From NCBI RefSeq assembly GCF_017168255.1, contig NZ_JABFAP010000001.1:2660449-2724448 (forward strand): DNA of 64,000 nucleotides, read 5' to 3'. Origin of the DNA: Agrococcus sp. KRD186 (GTDB lineage: Bacteria > Actinomycetota > Actinomycetes > Actinomycetales > Microbacteriaceae). Both the position numbers and the translations under genes were made by a program. Shown here one piece after another: positions 34,204 through 42,340 of the stretch (position 1 is its first letter; every line of letters begins with the position of its first letter). The notes under the pieces were generated by a model. The model searched no databases and was not told the origin of the DNA. It worked only from the letters and a program-made list of their open reading frames with translations.

Positions 34204-35411
34204 ATGCCGTAGTCGTTCCAGGCGTGGTTGATGGGTGGTTTGAGGGGCGCTGGCCGCTTCGCGATCGCGAGAGTTTCGAGTCGTCCGGTGAGGTTGAGGA
34301 TGGCGCGTGAGAGCGCGCCGACGCGGATGCGTTTGAACTCGGCGTTGATTCGTCGGACGGCCATGGGCCGGGTCGTGGGGTGCCGGAGGGCGCGCTGGTG
34401 CGGGGTCGCTCCGGCGTCGTGCTTCTTGATCACTTTTGCGCCCTGACGGGTCTTGGAGAGCAGCTTCTGCTGCGGCAGCAGGTGGTTGGTGAAGACGCGG
34501 TCGAGGTCCCAGATCTGGTTCAGCAGCTCAAGCTCGGCAGTGGTGTCGTAGCGGAGGTAGCCGACGAGCTCGCGCACGCGGGACCAGTTCTTCTGCTCGA
34601 CGTGGGCGCCGTCGTTCTTGTTGCCCGATCGCGACCTGGTGAACGTGATCTGGTGCAGCTCGCAGTAGCGGAACAGGTTGTGATTGATGAACTCGGTCCC
34701 GTTGTCGGAGTCGATGCCGATGATCGGGAACGGGAACACGGCGGTGACCTGCTGGAGCGCTTCGAACACCCACTTGGCTGCTTTGTTCGGCACGGACCGG
34801 TTCACGGTCCAACCGGTGGCGATGTCGGTCACGGTGAGCGTGAAGCAGAACTCGCCCGACGCGTTGCCGCCGTCGTGGGCGACCAGATCGATCTCCACGA
34901 AGCCCGGGACCGCGTCGTCCCATTCCGCCCAGGTGCGGATCGGGATCTGGGACTTGAGGAGGCTGCCGGGCTTCGTATGCGAGCGGCCGCGCGGCAACAT
35001 CTTCGCCCGCTCGGACGCGAGCTTCCGGTCGATCGTGGCCGCGCTCATCCGGGTCAGCAGGGCCGCTTGCGCGTCGGTCAGCTCCAGTTCGCCCTCGCGG
35101 CGCAGCATCGGCACCAGCACCGGCAGCATCGGTGCGAGCAGCTTGCCGGCGGGTGCCCGCAGCACCGCCCAGCAGCGCACCAGCGCCGGCTGCAGCTCCG
35201 GCCCGTAGGTCGGCGTCCGCGGCGCCCGCGCCCTGACCGGGCGCACGGGTGCCGCCGCGGCCCGCAGCGCCGCCCGCGCGTAATCGCGATGCCAGCCCGT
35301 GAGTTCGATCAGCTCATCCAGCAGTCGCGACTTCCGCGCCCGGTCACCCGCTCGATACGAGGCCGCCAACTTCTTCGTCACAGCCTTGCGTTCCACCATC
35401 GTCAGCTCCAC
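34191..35411 (-). CDS. IS transposase, DDE integrase-fold (rve) type
   Basis: A 406-residue transposase. An N-terminal helical DNA-binding part (VTKKLAASYRAG, LTGWHRDYARAAL) is followed by the RNase-H-like core with the three acidic residues in FVEIDLVAHDGG, IGIDSDNGTEFIN and DGAHVEQKNW. The length and all three acidic sites look intact, so the element may be active. The ISfinder family cannot be assigned by eye. GC and codon use are slightly lower than in neighbouring core genes. Confidence 0.9.
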   Translation of the reverse strand: MELTMVERKAVTKKLAASYRAGDRARKSRLLDELIELTGWHRDYARAALRAAAAPVRPVRARAPRTPTYGPELQPALVRCWAVLRAPAGKLLAPMLPVLVPMLRREGELELTDAQAALLTRMSAATIDRKLASERAKMLPRGRSHTKPGSLLKSQIPIRTWAEWDDAVPGFVEIDLVAHDGGNASGEFCFTLTVTDIATGWTVNRSVPNKAAKWVFEALQQVTAVFPFPIIGIDSDNGTEFINHNLFRYCELHQITFTRSRSGNKNDGAHVEQKNWSRVRELVGYLRYDTTAELELLNQIWDLDRVFTNHLLPQQKLLSKTRQGAKVIKKHDAGATPHQRALRHPTTRPMAVRRINAEFKRIRVGALSRAILNLTGRLETLAIAKRPAPLKPPINHAWNDYGMRRS

Positions 35412-35431
35412 AGAGACAGGCGTAGCGCGAA

Positions 35432-35490
35432 ACGGAGATTCCTACATGAGGCAACGTATCGATCTACGCGGAGGTTTCTGATGAGTCAAC
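35432..35490 (-). repeat. Right double terminal repeat of the IS
   Basis: Inverted copies of the left-end repeats: inner ACGGAGATTCCTACATGAGG and outer GCGGAGGTTTCTGATGAGTC, each followed by AAC. The outer copy is the most diverged. Confidence 0.7.
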
Positions 35491-35514
35491 GCGAGCCCTT
35501 GCATGTCGCGTCCA

Positions 35515-35528
35515 GGGGGGGGTAGCGT
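35515..35528 (+). promoter_or_regulatory. Poly-G tract next to the secreted-protein -10 box
   Basis: Eight consecutive G residues (35515-35522) directly abut a TAGCGT box (35523-35528), about 48 bases before the ATG at 35576. Slippage of this tract would change promoter spacing. Confidence 0.35.
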
Positions 35529-35575
35529 CCAAGTCACGCGAGCCGGTCGGCGGCTCCATCCGCAGGGAGACCGCA

Positions 35576-36016
35576 ATGAAGCGAGTCAAGATCGGAATGC
35601 TTGGGATGCTCCTTGCAGGGCTGATGGTTGCCTCTACGGCGGTCGCGGCGCAAGCAGACCGCAACACCTCCATGTCCGGGTGGAGGCCTGGCTCTGCGAG
35701 TTCCTCTTGGGCTGACTCCAACGCGACGAACGTGTCGACGCGCGTGCGACTGTCGAGCGTGAACGTCTACCTCCCCTACACACCCTTGTCCGCGACGCCG
35801 TCCTCGGTGCAGCTGGAGTTGCAGTACGACCAGTGGGGCGTCGGTTGGGTCGGCCGCGGCAGCCGGACGTCGGCCCCTGGCATCCTGCATACATGGGCCA
35901 ACCCCGGATCGGGCACGTATCGATTCCGCCTGAGCGGGTGGACGTCGAGCGGTCAGTGGTTCGGCACGGGCACGGACTGGCGGCTGAACGCAGGGGCCGT
36001 CTTCATCGGTTGGTAG
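35576..36016 (+). CDS. Small secreted Trp/Ser/Gly-rich protein, unknown
   Basis: A 146-residue protein with a clear Sec signal (MKRVKIGMLGMLLAG then STAVAAQA), giving a mature part of about 119 residues. The mature protein has no cysteine, seven tryptophans, and alternating polar/aromatic stretches (SSVNVYLPYTPL, YDQWGVGWVGRG, GTYRFRLSGW) that suggest a small beta-sandwich. GGGAG stands 8 bases before the ATG. It heads a cassette with two membrane proteins and an ABC ATPase, a layout like that of lactococcin-972-type bacteriocin loci, although no family motif is recognised. Lower GC than surrounding core genes. Confidence 0.75.
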   Translation: MKRVKIGMLGMLLAGLMVASTAVAAQADRNTSMSGWRPGSASSSWADSNATNVSTRVRLSSVNVYLPYTPLSATPSSVQLELQYDQWGVGWVGRGSRTSAPGILHTWANPGSGTYRFRLSGWTSSGQWFGTGTDWRLNAGAVFIGW

Positions 36017-37332
36017 CGGCGATCTCGCTGAGCCGCGTGCGGCTCGCGGCTCCGGTCTTCTCCAACGCGTCGTTCTGGGCCGGGAGCGGCGCTGTGCCGG
36101 TCATGGTGTTGGCGGTGGCGATCGACGTGCCAGGCTTCGTCGCGCCCCTGCCGACGTGGGAAAGCGTCGTCGCAACCTCGGGCATGGGGTTCGCGTTGGC
36201 CGGGCCGGTTGCCGCTGCAGGCTCGGCAGTCGCGGTCGCAACGGCACGGCAATGGCGTGCGGGCTCCGGCACTCGACCGACGAGGCCGGTGTGGCAACAG
36301 GTGTTGCAACGCATCTGGCCCGCGTGGCTCGCCCTGATCGTCGGCTTCGGCATCTGCCTGGTGTCGGTCGCGACCGCGACCTCGCCTGACACCGGCGGGG
36401 ACCAGCTCGTGGCTGTGGTTGTCGCTGTCGCCAGCGCGGTGTCAATCCCGGTGATCGCGGGCGCGATGGTCGGTTGCAGTGTGACCGCCGTCGTCGCCGG
36501 CCCATTGACGCTGATCGTTGGCTACGCAATCTCCGCCTTCGGGCTGGTCGATCCCGCGTTGATCTCGCTTGGCGTGCTCGGCGGCACCTGGCTTCCCCAT
36601 GCCACGCAGTCGCTCGATGCGTCGATCAGCCCCGCGCTACTCATCGGTCCGCCCCTCGCGTTCCTCGCCTTGGCGGCGATGCTGCGCGTCGCTGACCGGC
36701 GGCGGATATTGGCACGCGGCGCCGCACTGCTCGGAGTCGTGGCAGTCGTGGGAGGCATGTTGGCTTCGCCATTGATGGACGTGCGGGCACCCGGCACAGT
36801 CGCGCGATCGGCATCTGCGCTGCACTGCGTCGGAGTCGACGTGGAACTCTGCCTATGGCCTGAGGTCGAACGCGACCGAGATGAGCTCACGACTCACATC
36901 GCTGCATTCAATGCGGTCCTCGAGCGCGCGGCCTTGCCAACTCCGAGCACTGTGACGCCGCATCCAGAAGGCGCCGCCGATCTGTTCCTGTCGACGCGCG
37001 TGACTGACCCGGCGGACTGGATAGCAGTGCAGTTCGGCGAGTCATACACGTGGTCGATCGGATGCCTCGACTCGACTGGTTCGATGCCGATCTCGTCCGT
37101 GGGACCTCAGTCTGAGGAAGAGTCCGAGGCGATGTTGCGCGCCAGCGGCTTACTCTCGGCTGCGCTCGGCGGTGACCCGGGGTACGCCGCAAGCGCTCTA
37201 GGTTGGACACCGGCAGCGGGCACCGATCCGCTCCAGCATCTCGGAGCTGCCGACCCGGAGAGCGCTTTGTTTGCGTTCGCTGACTGGGTGGACACCATCC
37301 AAGAACACTGTGGAGTCGCGAATGCAACTTGA
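36010..37332 (+). CDS. Large membrane protein with extracytoplasmic domain (ABC-2 permease-like)
   Basis: About 440 residues. Residues ~10-260 hold six or more hydrophobic helices; the rest is a soluble domain rich in conserved-looking acid/Trp/Cys (HCVGVDVELCLWPEV, WIAVQFGESYTWSIGC, CGVANAT at the end). Its place before an ATPase gene suggests the permease of an ABC exporter or immunity system. TTG at 36010, overlapping the upstream stop, is taken as start, but GTG 36037 is possible. Codons such as TTA, CTA and ATA, rare in the neighbouring core genes, and lower GC point to foreign origin. Confidence 0.65.
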   Translation: MVAAISLSRVRLAAPVFSNASFWAGSGAVPVMVLAVAIDVPGFVAPLPTWESVVATSGMGFALAGPVAAAGSAVAVATARQWRAGSGTRPTRPVWQQVLQRIWPAWLALIVGFGICLVSVATATSPDTGGDQLVAVVVAVASAVSIPVIAGAMVGCSVTAVVAGPLTLIVGYAISAFGLVDPALISLGVLGGTWLPHATQSLDASISPALLIGPPLAFLALAAMLRVADRRRILARGAALLGVVAVVGGMLASPLMDVRAPGTVARSASALHCVGVDVELCLWPEVERDRDELTTHIAAFNAVLERAALPTPSTVTPHPEGAADLFLSTRVTDPADWIAVQFGESYTWSIGCLDSTGSMPISSVGPQSEEESEAMLRASGLLSAALGGDPGYAASALGWTPAAGTDPLQHLGAADPESALFAFADWVDTIQEHCGVANAT

Positions 37333-38074
37333 AATCGCAGGCCTTACGATCCGTCGCGGGATTCGTCGTCGCATGGTCTTCGACGCACTCGACTGGAAGG
37401 TCGATCGCCTTCCCCTCACCTTGCTAGGGCCCAACGGCGCTGGCAAGTCAACGCTGTTGGCCGTGCTGGGTGGCACGCTGCTGCCGAGTCGCGGCGTGGT
37501 CACGACCGACGTCGCCGGCGGCCTCGACGTGCAATCCCGTGCGTGGGCCCGGCACGTGGGCCTCGCGCCGCAGCACTTCCGGGGTCTTCGCGGCCTGACA
37601 GTGCGAGAGGTCATCGCGTACGCAGGCTGGCTCAAGGGCATGTCCCGCACCGACGCATGGCAGGCGAGCGAGACGGCGATCGACGTGGCGGCACTCGCTG
37701 CGCTCGCGAGCCGTGCCTCGAGCCAGCTCTCGGGCGGCGAGCTTCGACGCCTCGCTCTCGCCCAAGCGGTCGTTCACAGCCCTCGTCTGCTCCTGCTCGA
37801 CGAGATCGATGCAGGCCTCGACGCCGCGCAGCGGATCGCGGTGCGCGCAGCGGTCGAGCGGCTCTCCGAGCGCACAGCGGTCATCTCAGCCACGCACGAG
37901 CTGGTCAGCATCCCCGGCGGCGACCACGCCGTCGCGATCATCGACGGCGGGCGCATCGTGTTCGAGGGCAACGCCGCCGAGTTCTTCGCGCGTGCGCCAG
38001 ACGGGACGGCACTGCACCAGGTGGCGGAGGCGGCGTATCTCGCAGTGACCGAGCGAGTGCGCAGTCCGCAGTGA
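37322..38074 (+). CDS. ABC transporter ATP-binding protein
   Basis: A 250-residue ATPase with Walker A GPNGAGKST near residue 40, Q-loop LAPQHF, signature LSGGELRRLALAQA, and Walker B LLLLDEIDAGLD in which the usual DEP is DEI, then the H-loop SATHE. It most resembles ATPases of ABC-2 exporters. ATG at 37322 overlaps the permease gene by 11 bases; the last codon overlaps the next membrane protein start, so the cassette is one coupled operon. Confidence 0.85.
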   Translation: MQLEIAGLTIRRGIRRRMVFDALDWKVDRLPLTLLGPNGAGKSTLLAVLGGTLLPSRGVVTTDVAGGLDVQSRAWARHVGLAPQHFRGLRGLTVREVIAYAGWLKGMSRTDAWQASETAIDVAALAALASRASSQLSGGELRRLALAQAVVHSPRLLLLDEIDAGLDAAQRIAVRAAVERLSERTAVISATHELVSIPGGDHAVAIIDGGRIVFEGNAAEFFARAPDGTALHQVAEAAYLAVTERVRSPQ

Positions 38075-38646
38075 GATGGCTCCTTCGGGCTCGTCTGTCG
38101 ATGGCCGCGGCCAGCGCTGCGTGGATCATCGTCGCCGCGCTGCCGCTGGTCGTGCCGTACCCGACCATTCGGGCTGGCATGCAGTGGCTCGATCTCGGGG
38201 CGTCCACCGTCATCCTGCCGCTCGTCGTCTCGGTCTGGCATCGCCGGCAGTTGGAGACGGAACGCCTGATGGGGCCGGTGAGAGCCGCCCCCGCGCTGCT
38301 CGACGCCGCGCTCGTGGCAGCGCTGCCGCTTGGCGCGGCGGCGCTCGCCGCGGCCGGTATCCCGAGCGCAGCGCATGCCCTGGTGCCGAGTCTTGCTCTC
38401 GGCGCGGCCGCGCTCGTCCTGGGAAGTCGCGGTGTGCCACCAGCGCTGACGGGCCTCCTCGTCGCATGGATCGCGATCTCGTTGCTGCTCGGCGATCGCC
38501 CTGACGGCAGTGCGCAAGTTTGGGCGCTGCCGATCACGACGGTCGCTGAGGGGCCGATCGTCGTGACACTCGTGCTTGTCTTTGTGTGCGCCTGCGTGTT
38601 CGCGGCCGTCGCAGACATCGGAAGACGGCCCCGACCGCGTTCGTAG
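38071..38646 (+). CDS. Integral membrane protein of the ABC cassette
   Basis: A 191-residue hydrophobic protein with about six helices (AAASAAWIIVAALPLVVPY, TVILPLVVSVW, ALVAALPLGAAALAAAG and others). It is probably a second permease or immunity subunit for the ATPase encoded upstream. GTG at 38071 overlaps the ATPase stop. Its stop codon TAG is also the first three bases of the lysS -10 box TAGAAT, placing the right edge of the inserted cassette against lysS. Confidence 0.65.
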   Translation: MRWLLRARLSMAAASAAWIIVAALPLVVPYPTIRAGMQWLDLGASTVILPLVVSVWHRRQLETERLMGPVRAAPALLDAALVAALPLGAAALAAAGIPSAAHALVPSLALGAAALVLGSRGVPPALTGLLVAWIAISLLLGDRPDGSAQVWALPITTVAEGPIVVTLVLVFVCACVFAAVADIGRRPRPRS

Positions 38647-38649
38647 AAT
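38644..38649 (+). promoter_or_regulatory. -10 box of lysS
   Basis: TAGAAT followed by 6 bases and the lysS GTG; it overlaps the stop codon of the preceding membrane protein gene. Confidence 0.55.
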
Positions 38650-38655
38650 GGATGC

Positions 38656-40398
38656 GTGACAGACGCAGAGCAGACCACTCCCACCACCGCGCACGAGCGC
38701 GCCGACTGGGTCTCGCGCCTGGCCGACGAGGTGATCGCCGAGGCCGAGCGCCGCGGGACCAAGCCCGTCGCCGCATCCGGCATCTCTCCCTCCGGCCCCG
38801 TGCACCTGGGCAACTTCCGCGAGGTGATGAGCCCGCACCTGGTGGTCGACGAGATCCAGCGCCGCGGCCTCGAGGCCGAGCACATCTTCAGCTGGGATGA
38901 CTACGACCGCTTCCGCAAGGTGCCCGCCGGCATCGAGGGCGTCGACGAGGCGTGGGCCGAGCACATCGGCAAGCCGCTCACGAGCGTGCCCGCCCCTCCC
39001 GGCAGCGCAGAGTCGTCCTGGGCGGCGCACTTCCGCGTGCAGGCGGAGGCCTCGTTCGCGGAGGCGGGCATCCGCTACCGCGGCATCAGCCAGACCGAGC
39101 AGTACGCGGCCGGCGCCTACACCGAGCAGATCCTGCACGCGATGCGGCACCGCCGCGAGATCGACGCGATCCTCGCGCAGTACCGCACGCTGCCGGCGGC
39201 GAAGGATGAGGACGAGGCGCTGCAGGCGGCCCTCGACGCGTCGTCGGGCGCCGCGACCGAGGATGACGGCTCCGGCGGCGCCGAGTACTACCCCTACAAG
39301 CCGTACTGCACGAGCTGCGGCAAGGACCTCACGACCATCGAGGCCTACGACGACGAGTCGACCGAGATGACCTACTCCTGTCAGTGCGGGCACCGCGAGA
39401 CGGTGCTGCTGCGCGAGTTCCGCTCGGGCAAGCTGGTCTGGAAGGTCGACTGGCCGATGCGCTGGGCCTACGAGCGCGTCGTGTTCGAGCCCTCCGGTGT
39501 CGACCATCAGAGCCCCGGCTCGTCCTTCCAGGTGGGGCTCGAACTGGCACCGGTGTTCGGCTGGCAGCGGCCGCTGGGCCCCATGTACGCCTTCGTCGGC
39601 TTCGCCGGCGTCGCCAAGATGTCGTCCTCGCGCGGCGGCGCCCCGGTGCCCGCCGACGCGCTCGCGGTGATGGAGGCGCCTGTGCTGCGCTGGCTCTACG
39701 CCCGCCGCCGCATGAACCAGTCCTTCGACGTCGCCTTCGGCTCGGAGCTGCAGCGCACCTACGACGAGTGGGACGCGCTGCTGCGCAAGGCCGAGGCCGG
39801 CACGGCGGGCGAGGCGGAGCTCGCCGCGCTCGAGCGTGCCACCTCGACCGCCCACGAGACCCTGCCGCAGACGCCGCGCCGCGTCGCCTACCGCACCCTC
39901 GCATCCGTCGTGGACCTCACCTTCGGCGACGAGGCGCAGGTGCTGCGGATCCTGGGCGGGCTCGACGCCGAAGACCCGATCACCTCGCTCGACCCGCTGC
40001 GGCCGCGGCTCGACAGGGTCGAGGCGTGGGTCGCCACCCACATGCCCGACGAGGAGCACACGGCCGTGCGGGACGCGCCCTACCGGGAGGCGCTCGACGC
40101 GCTCACCGAGACCGAGCGCGACGGCGTGCGGCTGCTGCTCGACGGCGGCCAGGGACTGCCGGCGATCGAAGAGGCGTGGACCCTGGATGGGCTGACGCAC
40201 CAGGTCTACGGTGTCGCGAAGGTGCAGCGCGGCCTCGAGCCCGGCGCCATGGTGAAGGGCGACAAGGAGCTCTCGGCCGCCCAGCGTGCCTTCTTCGCGC
40301 TGCTCTACCGGCTGCTCGTCGGCCGCGAGGCCGGGCCCCGCATCCCGACGCTGCTGCTCGCGATCGGACGCGAGCGCGTGCGCGAGCTGCTCACCTGA
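38656..40398 (+). CDS. lysS: Lysyl-tRNA synthetase, class I
   Basis: Charges tRNA-Lys. The 580-residue enzyme is of the archaeal-type class I fold, not the usual bacterial class II: the HIGH-type motif is PVHLGN near residue 49 and the KMSKS-type loop AKMSSSRGG near residue 321. A zinc-like segment CTSCGKDL...CQCGH lies between them (about residues 216-245). GTG at 38656 is leaderless by position. In related genomes the gene often follows panC; here the IS and ABC cassette separate them. Confidence 0.95.
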   Translation: MTDAEQTTPTTAHERADWVSRLADEVIAEAERRGTKPVAASGISPSGPVHLGNFREVMSPHLVVDEIQRRGLEAEHIFSWDDYDRFRKVPAGIEGVDEAWAEHIGKPLTSVPAPPGSAESSWAAHFRVQAEASFAEAGIRYRGISQTEQYAAGAYTEQILHAMRHRREIDAILAQYRTLPAAKDEDEALQAALDASSGAATEDDGSGGAEYYPYKPYCTSCGKDLTTIEAYDDESTEMTYSCQCGHRETVLLREFRSGKLVWKVDWPMRWAYERVVFEPSGVDHQSPGSSFQVGLELAPVFGWQRPLGPMYAFVGFAGVAKMSSSRGGAPVPADALAVMEAPVLRWLYARRRMNQSFDVAFGSELQRTYDEWDALLRKAEAGTAGEAELAALERATSTAHETLPQTPRRVAYRTLASVVDLTFGDEAQVLRILGGLDAEDPITSLDPLRPRLDRVEAWVATHMPDEEHTAVRDAPYREALDALTETERDGVRLLLDGGQGLPAIEEAWTLDGLTHQVYGVAKVQRGLEPGAMVKGDKELSAAQRAFFALLYRLLVGREAGPRIPTLLLAIGRERVRELLT

Positions 40399-40439
40399 GC
40401 GCAGCCGCTGCGGGTGACCGGCGCTCCGCGCGGTGCGGG

Positions 40440-40445
40440 TAGACT
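40440..40445 (+). promoter_or_regulatory. -10 box of the small membrane protein gene
   Basis: TAGACT, then 6 bases, then ATG 40452: leaderless geometry. Confidence 0.5.
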
Positions 40446-40451
40446 GGGCCC

Positions 40452-40706
40452 ATGCCTGAAAGCTGGTGGGGGAACGCGATCTTCTCGCTCGTCCCGACGA
40501 TCGTGCTCGGGCTCATCTTCTGGATGGTCATGCGCATGATCATCCGCGGCGACCGCACCGCGCGCCGCGAGTACGACCGCATCGAGGCCGAGGAGCGCGC
40601 CAAGCTGGGCCTGCCGCCCAAGGCTGCTGCGCCGGTCGAGGTCACCACGACGACGGATGCGTCGGTCGAGCCGACCTCGAAGGCCGGCCCGCCCGAACCT
40701 CAGTAG
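40452..40706 (+). CDS. Small single-pass membrane protein
   Basis: 84 residues: one membrane helix (FSLVPTIVLGLIFWMVMRMI, residues ~11-30), a basic-acidic helical segment (REYDRIEAEERAKLGLPPK) and a Thr/Pro-rich tail. Small proteins of this kind are common behind lysS in Actinobacteria; the function is unknown. Its last 7 bases overlap the 3' end of the convergent CPBP protease gene. Confidence 0.75.
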   Translation: MPESWWGNAIFSLVPTIVLGLIFWMVMRMIIRGDRTARREYDRIEAEERAKLGLPPKAAAPVEVTTTTDASVEPTSKAGPPEPQ

Positions 40707-42064
40707 GCGGCCGCTGCCGCGGGTGGTGCGATCGGCGGTCGCGGCTCGAGCAGGTCGGCCGCGGCGCTGCCGGTGGTGAAGCGCTGCGTCTTCGCCATCG
40801 TGACGTGCACTGCGAGGTAGGCGAGCCCGAGCGCCGCCGCGGTGATGGCGGTCGAGAGCCAGTCCTCGCCCGCGACCGGCTGGCCCGAGAAGGCTGAGGT
40901 GCCGGTGAGCGCGAGCGGCACCATGATGAACACGTTGTTCGCGGTGTGCAGCACGGAGGCGGCCTCGAGGCCGCCCGTGCGGTAGGTGAGCATCGAGCAG
41001 GTGAAGCCCACCAGGGCCAGCTGCAGCGTCGCCGCGATCGACGGATGCGTGTGCAGGGCACCGAAGAGCAGTCCGGTCGCGGCACCGGTCCAGAGGGCGT
41101 TGCCGAGCCGACCGGTGAGCACCCAGGGTCCGATGGCCGCGGCTGCGAGGGCGAGCAGCGACAGCCACCAGGTGGCCGGCTGCAGGACCATCACGAGCAG
41201 CACCGGCAGTAGCATCACGAGCGCCGGCACGTACCGGTGCACGCGCCAGCCGCCCATCAGCTGCGGCAGGAGCCCACGGAAGGTGAACTCCTCGCCGGTC
41301 GACTGCAGCGGGGTGGTCAGCAGCACGGCGATGACGAGGCCCCAGTTGGGGTTCCACTGCCATTCGACCGTCGGGTCCATCCAGAGCGAGATGCCGATGT
41401 AGACGGCGAAGATCGGCACGATCACCAGCGCCGAGCGGGCCACGGCGCTCCAGCGCCAGCGGCCGACGACGCTGATCGCGAAGCCGGCGGCGCCCTTGCC
41501 GAACGCGGCCATCGCCACGATCGCACCGGGGATCATCGTCGCCCATGCCATGTTCACGGCGACCATGCCGAGGGGAGTCGCGACCACGGATTCGATGACG
41601 TCCATGCCGATCTGCGTCTCGTCGGTCGGCATGCTCGTCGGGTCGAGGGTCGCGAAGAAGCCGACCAGGCCGGGCAGCATCAAGGTGAGCGAGATGATCT
41701 GGCCCGCCATGAAGAAGCCGATGGCGATCGCCCAGGCGATGAACCAGCGGCCGACGCGGCGCTCGAACGGCCGGAACGCCTGAGTGTATGAGAGGCCAGA
41801 CATCGGCAGCGCGGCAGGCAGCAGCGCCGGGCGCTTCGGGGCAGGCGGCTGCACGGCGTAGCCGGGCTGACCGTAGGGCGCGGTGCCATAGGCGGGCTGC
41901 CCGTACTGCGGCTGCTGCTCGTAGGCGGGCTGCCCGTACTGCGGCTGCTGCTCGTAGGCGGGCTGCCCGTAGTACTGCCCGTACTGCGGCTGCTGCCCGT
42001 ACGGGGGCTGCTGTCCCTGCGGCTGGTCCCGCGGCTGGGGCTGGGGCTGGGGCTGATCGGTCAC
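40700..42064 (-). CDS. CPBP family intramembrane glutamic protease
   Basis: A 454-residue protein. The first ~85 residues are Gln/Pro/Tyr-rich and disordered, with repeats of YGQPAYEQQPQ. About eight membrane helices follow, with the CPBP/Rce1-type motifs GEEFTFRGLL (Glu-Glu and Arg) and FGALHTHPS (His). In bacteria the family handles peptide maturation or immunity; the substrate here is unknown. It is transcribed away from the XRE/DUF2975 genes' promoter, 27 bases behind the XRE stop, so it might be read with them. Confidence 0.85.
   Translation of the reverse strand: MTDQPQPQPQPRDQPQGQQPPYGQQPQYGQYYGQPAYEQQPQYGQPAYEQQPQYGQPAYGTAPYGQPGYAVQPPAPKRPALLPAALPMSGLSYTQAFRPFERRVGRWFIAWAIAIGFFMAGQIISLTLMLPGLVGFFATLDPTSMPTDETQIGMDVIESVVATPLGMVAVNMAWATMIPGAIVAMAAFGKGAAGFAISVVGRWRWSAVARSALVIVPIFAVYIGISLWMDPTVEWQWNPNWGLVIAVLLTTPLQSTGEEFTFRGLLPQLMGGWRVHRYVPALVMLLPVLLVMVLQPATWWLSLLALAAAAIGPWVLTGRLGNALWTGAATGLLFGALHTHPSIAATLQLALVGFTCSMLTYRTGGLEAASVLHTANNVFIMVPLALTGTSAFSGQPVAGEDWLSTAITAAALGLAYLAVHVTMAKTQRFTTGSAAADLLEPRPPIAPPAAAAAY
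41885..41985 (-). repeat. 33-base tandem repeat coding YGQPAYEQQPQ
   Basis: Two exact and one partial in-frame copies within the disordered N-terminus of the CPBP gene; length change would keep the frame. Confidence 0.65.
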
Positions 42065-42091
42065 CGTGCTCCTCGCGTCGTCGCGTCGAGG

Positions 42092-42340
42092 CTATCGAGC
42101 GGAGCCTTGCGTTCCGTGAGCGTCGACCGTGAACAGCTCGCCGGGCTGGCAGCCGAGCGCATCGCAGAGCGCGATGAGGGTGGAGAAGCGGATGGCCTTG
42201 GCCCGGTCGTTCTTCAGCACCGACAGGTTGACCAGGCTGACGCCCACGTCCTCGGCGAGCGCCGTCAGGGTCATGCCGCGCTCGACGAGCAGCTCGTCGA
42301 GCCGGCAGTGCAGGCGCGAGAGGTCCTCATCGGCCGGCAC
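42092..42340 (-). CDS. XRE family transcriptional regulator (YozG-like)
   Basis: An 82-residue DNA-binding protein, almost all helix-turn-helix (LDELLVERGMTLTALAEDVG, then SLVNLSVLKNDRAKAIRFST). Members of this short family pair with DUF2975 membrane proteins. GTG at 42340 overlaps the stop of the DUF2975 gene (TAGTG), so the two are co-translated. Likely targets are the TTATCGAT and CATCGACAGG repeats in front of the pair. Confidence 0.88.
   Translation of the reverse strand: MPADEDLSRLHCRLDELLVERGMTLTALAEDVGVSLVNLSVLKNDRAKAIRFSTLIALCDALGCQPGELFTVDAHGTQGSAR

Larger units (their letters stand above)
34144..35490 (-). mobile_element. Insertion sequence with doubled terminal repeats
   Basis: A 1,347-bp element holds one DDE transposase gene. 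Each end has two copies of a ~24-base repeat (consensus GTTGCCTCAYGTN5TCTCCGC) spaced 35-36 bases apart: 34144-34167 and 34180-34203 on the left, and inverted copies 35432-35455 and 35468-35490 on the right. No clear target duplication flanks the outer repeats. The transposase stop lies inside the inner left repeat. Confidence 0.8.

Noticed and set aside
35576-36016. Calling the secreted protein a lactococcin-972 bacteriocin
   Set aside because: Gene order and size are suggestive, but the typical sequence pattern is not recognisable, so only a candidate role is given.
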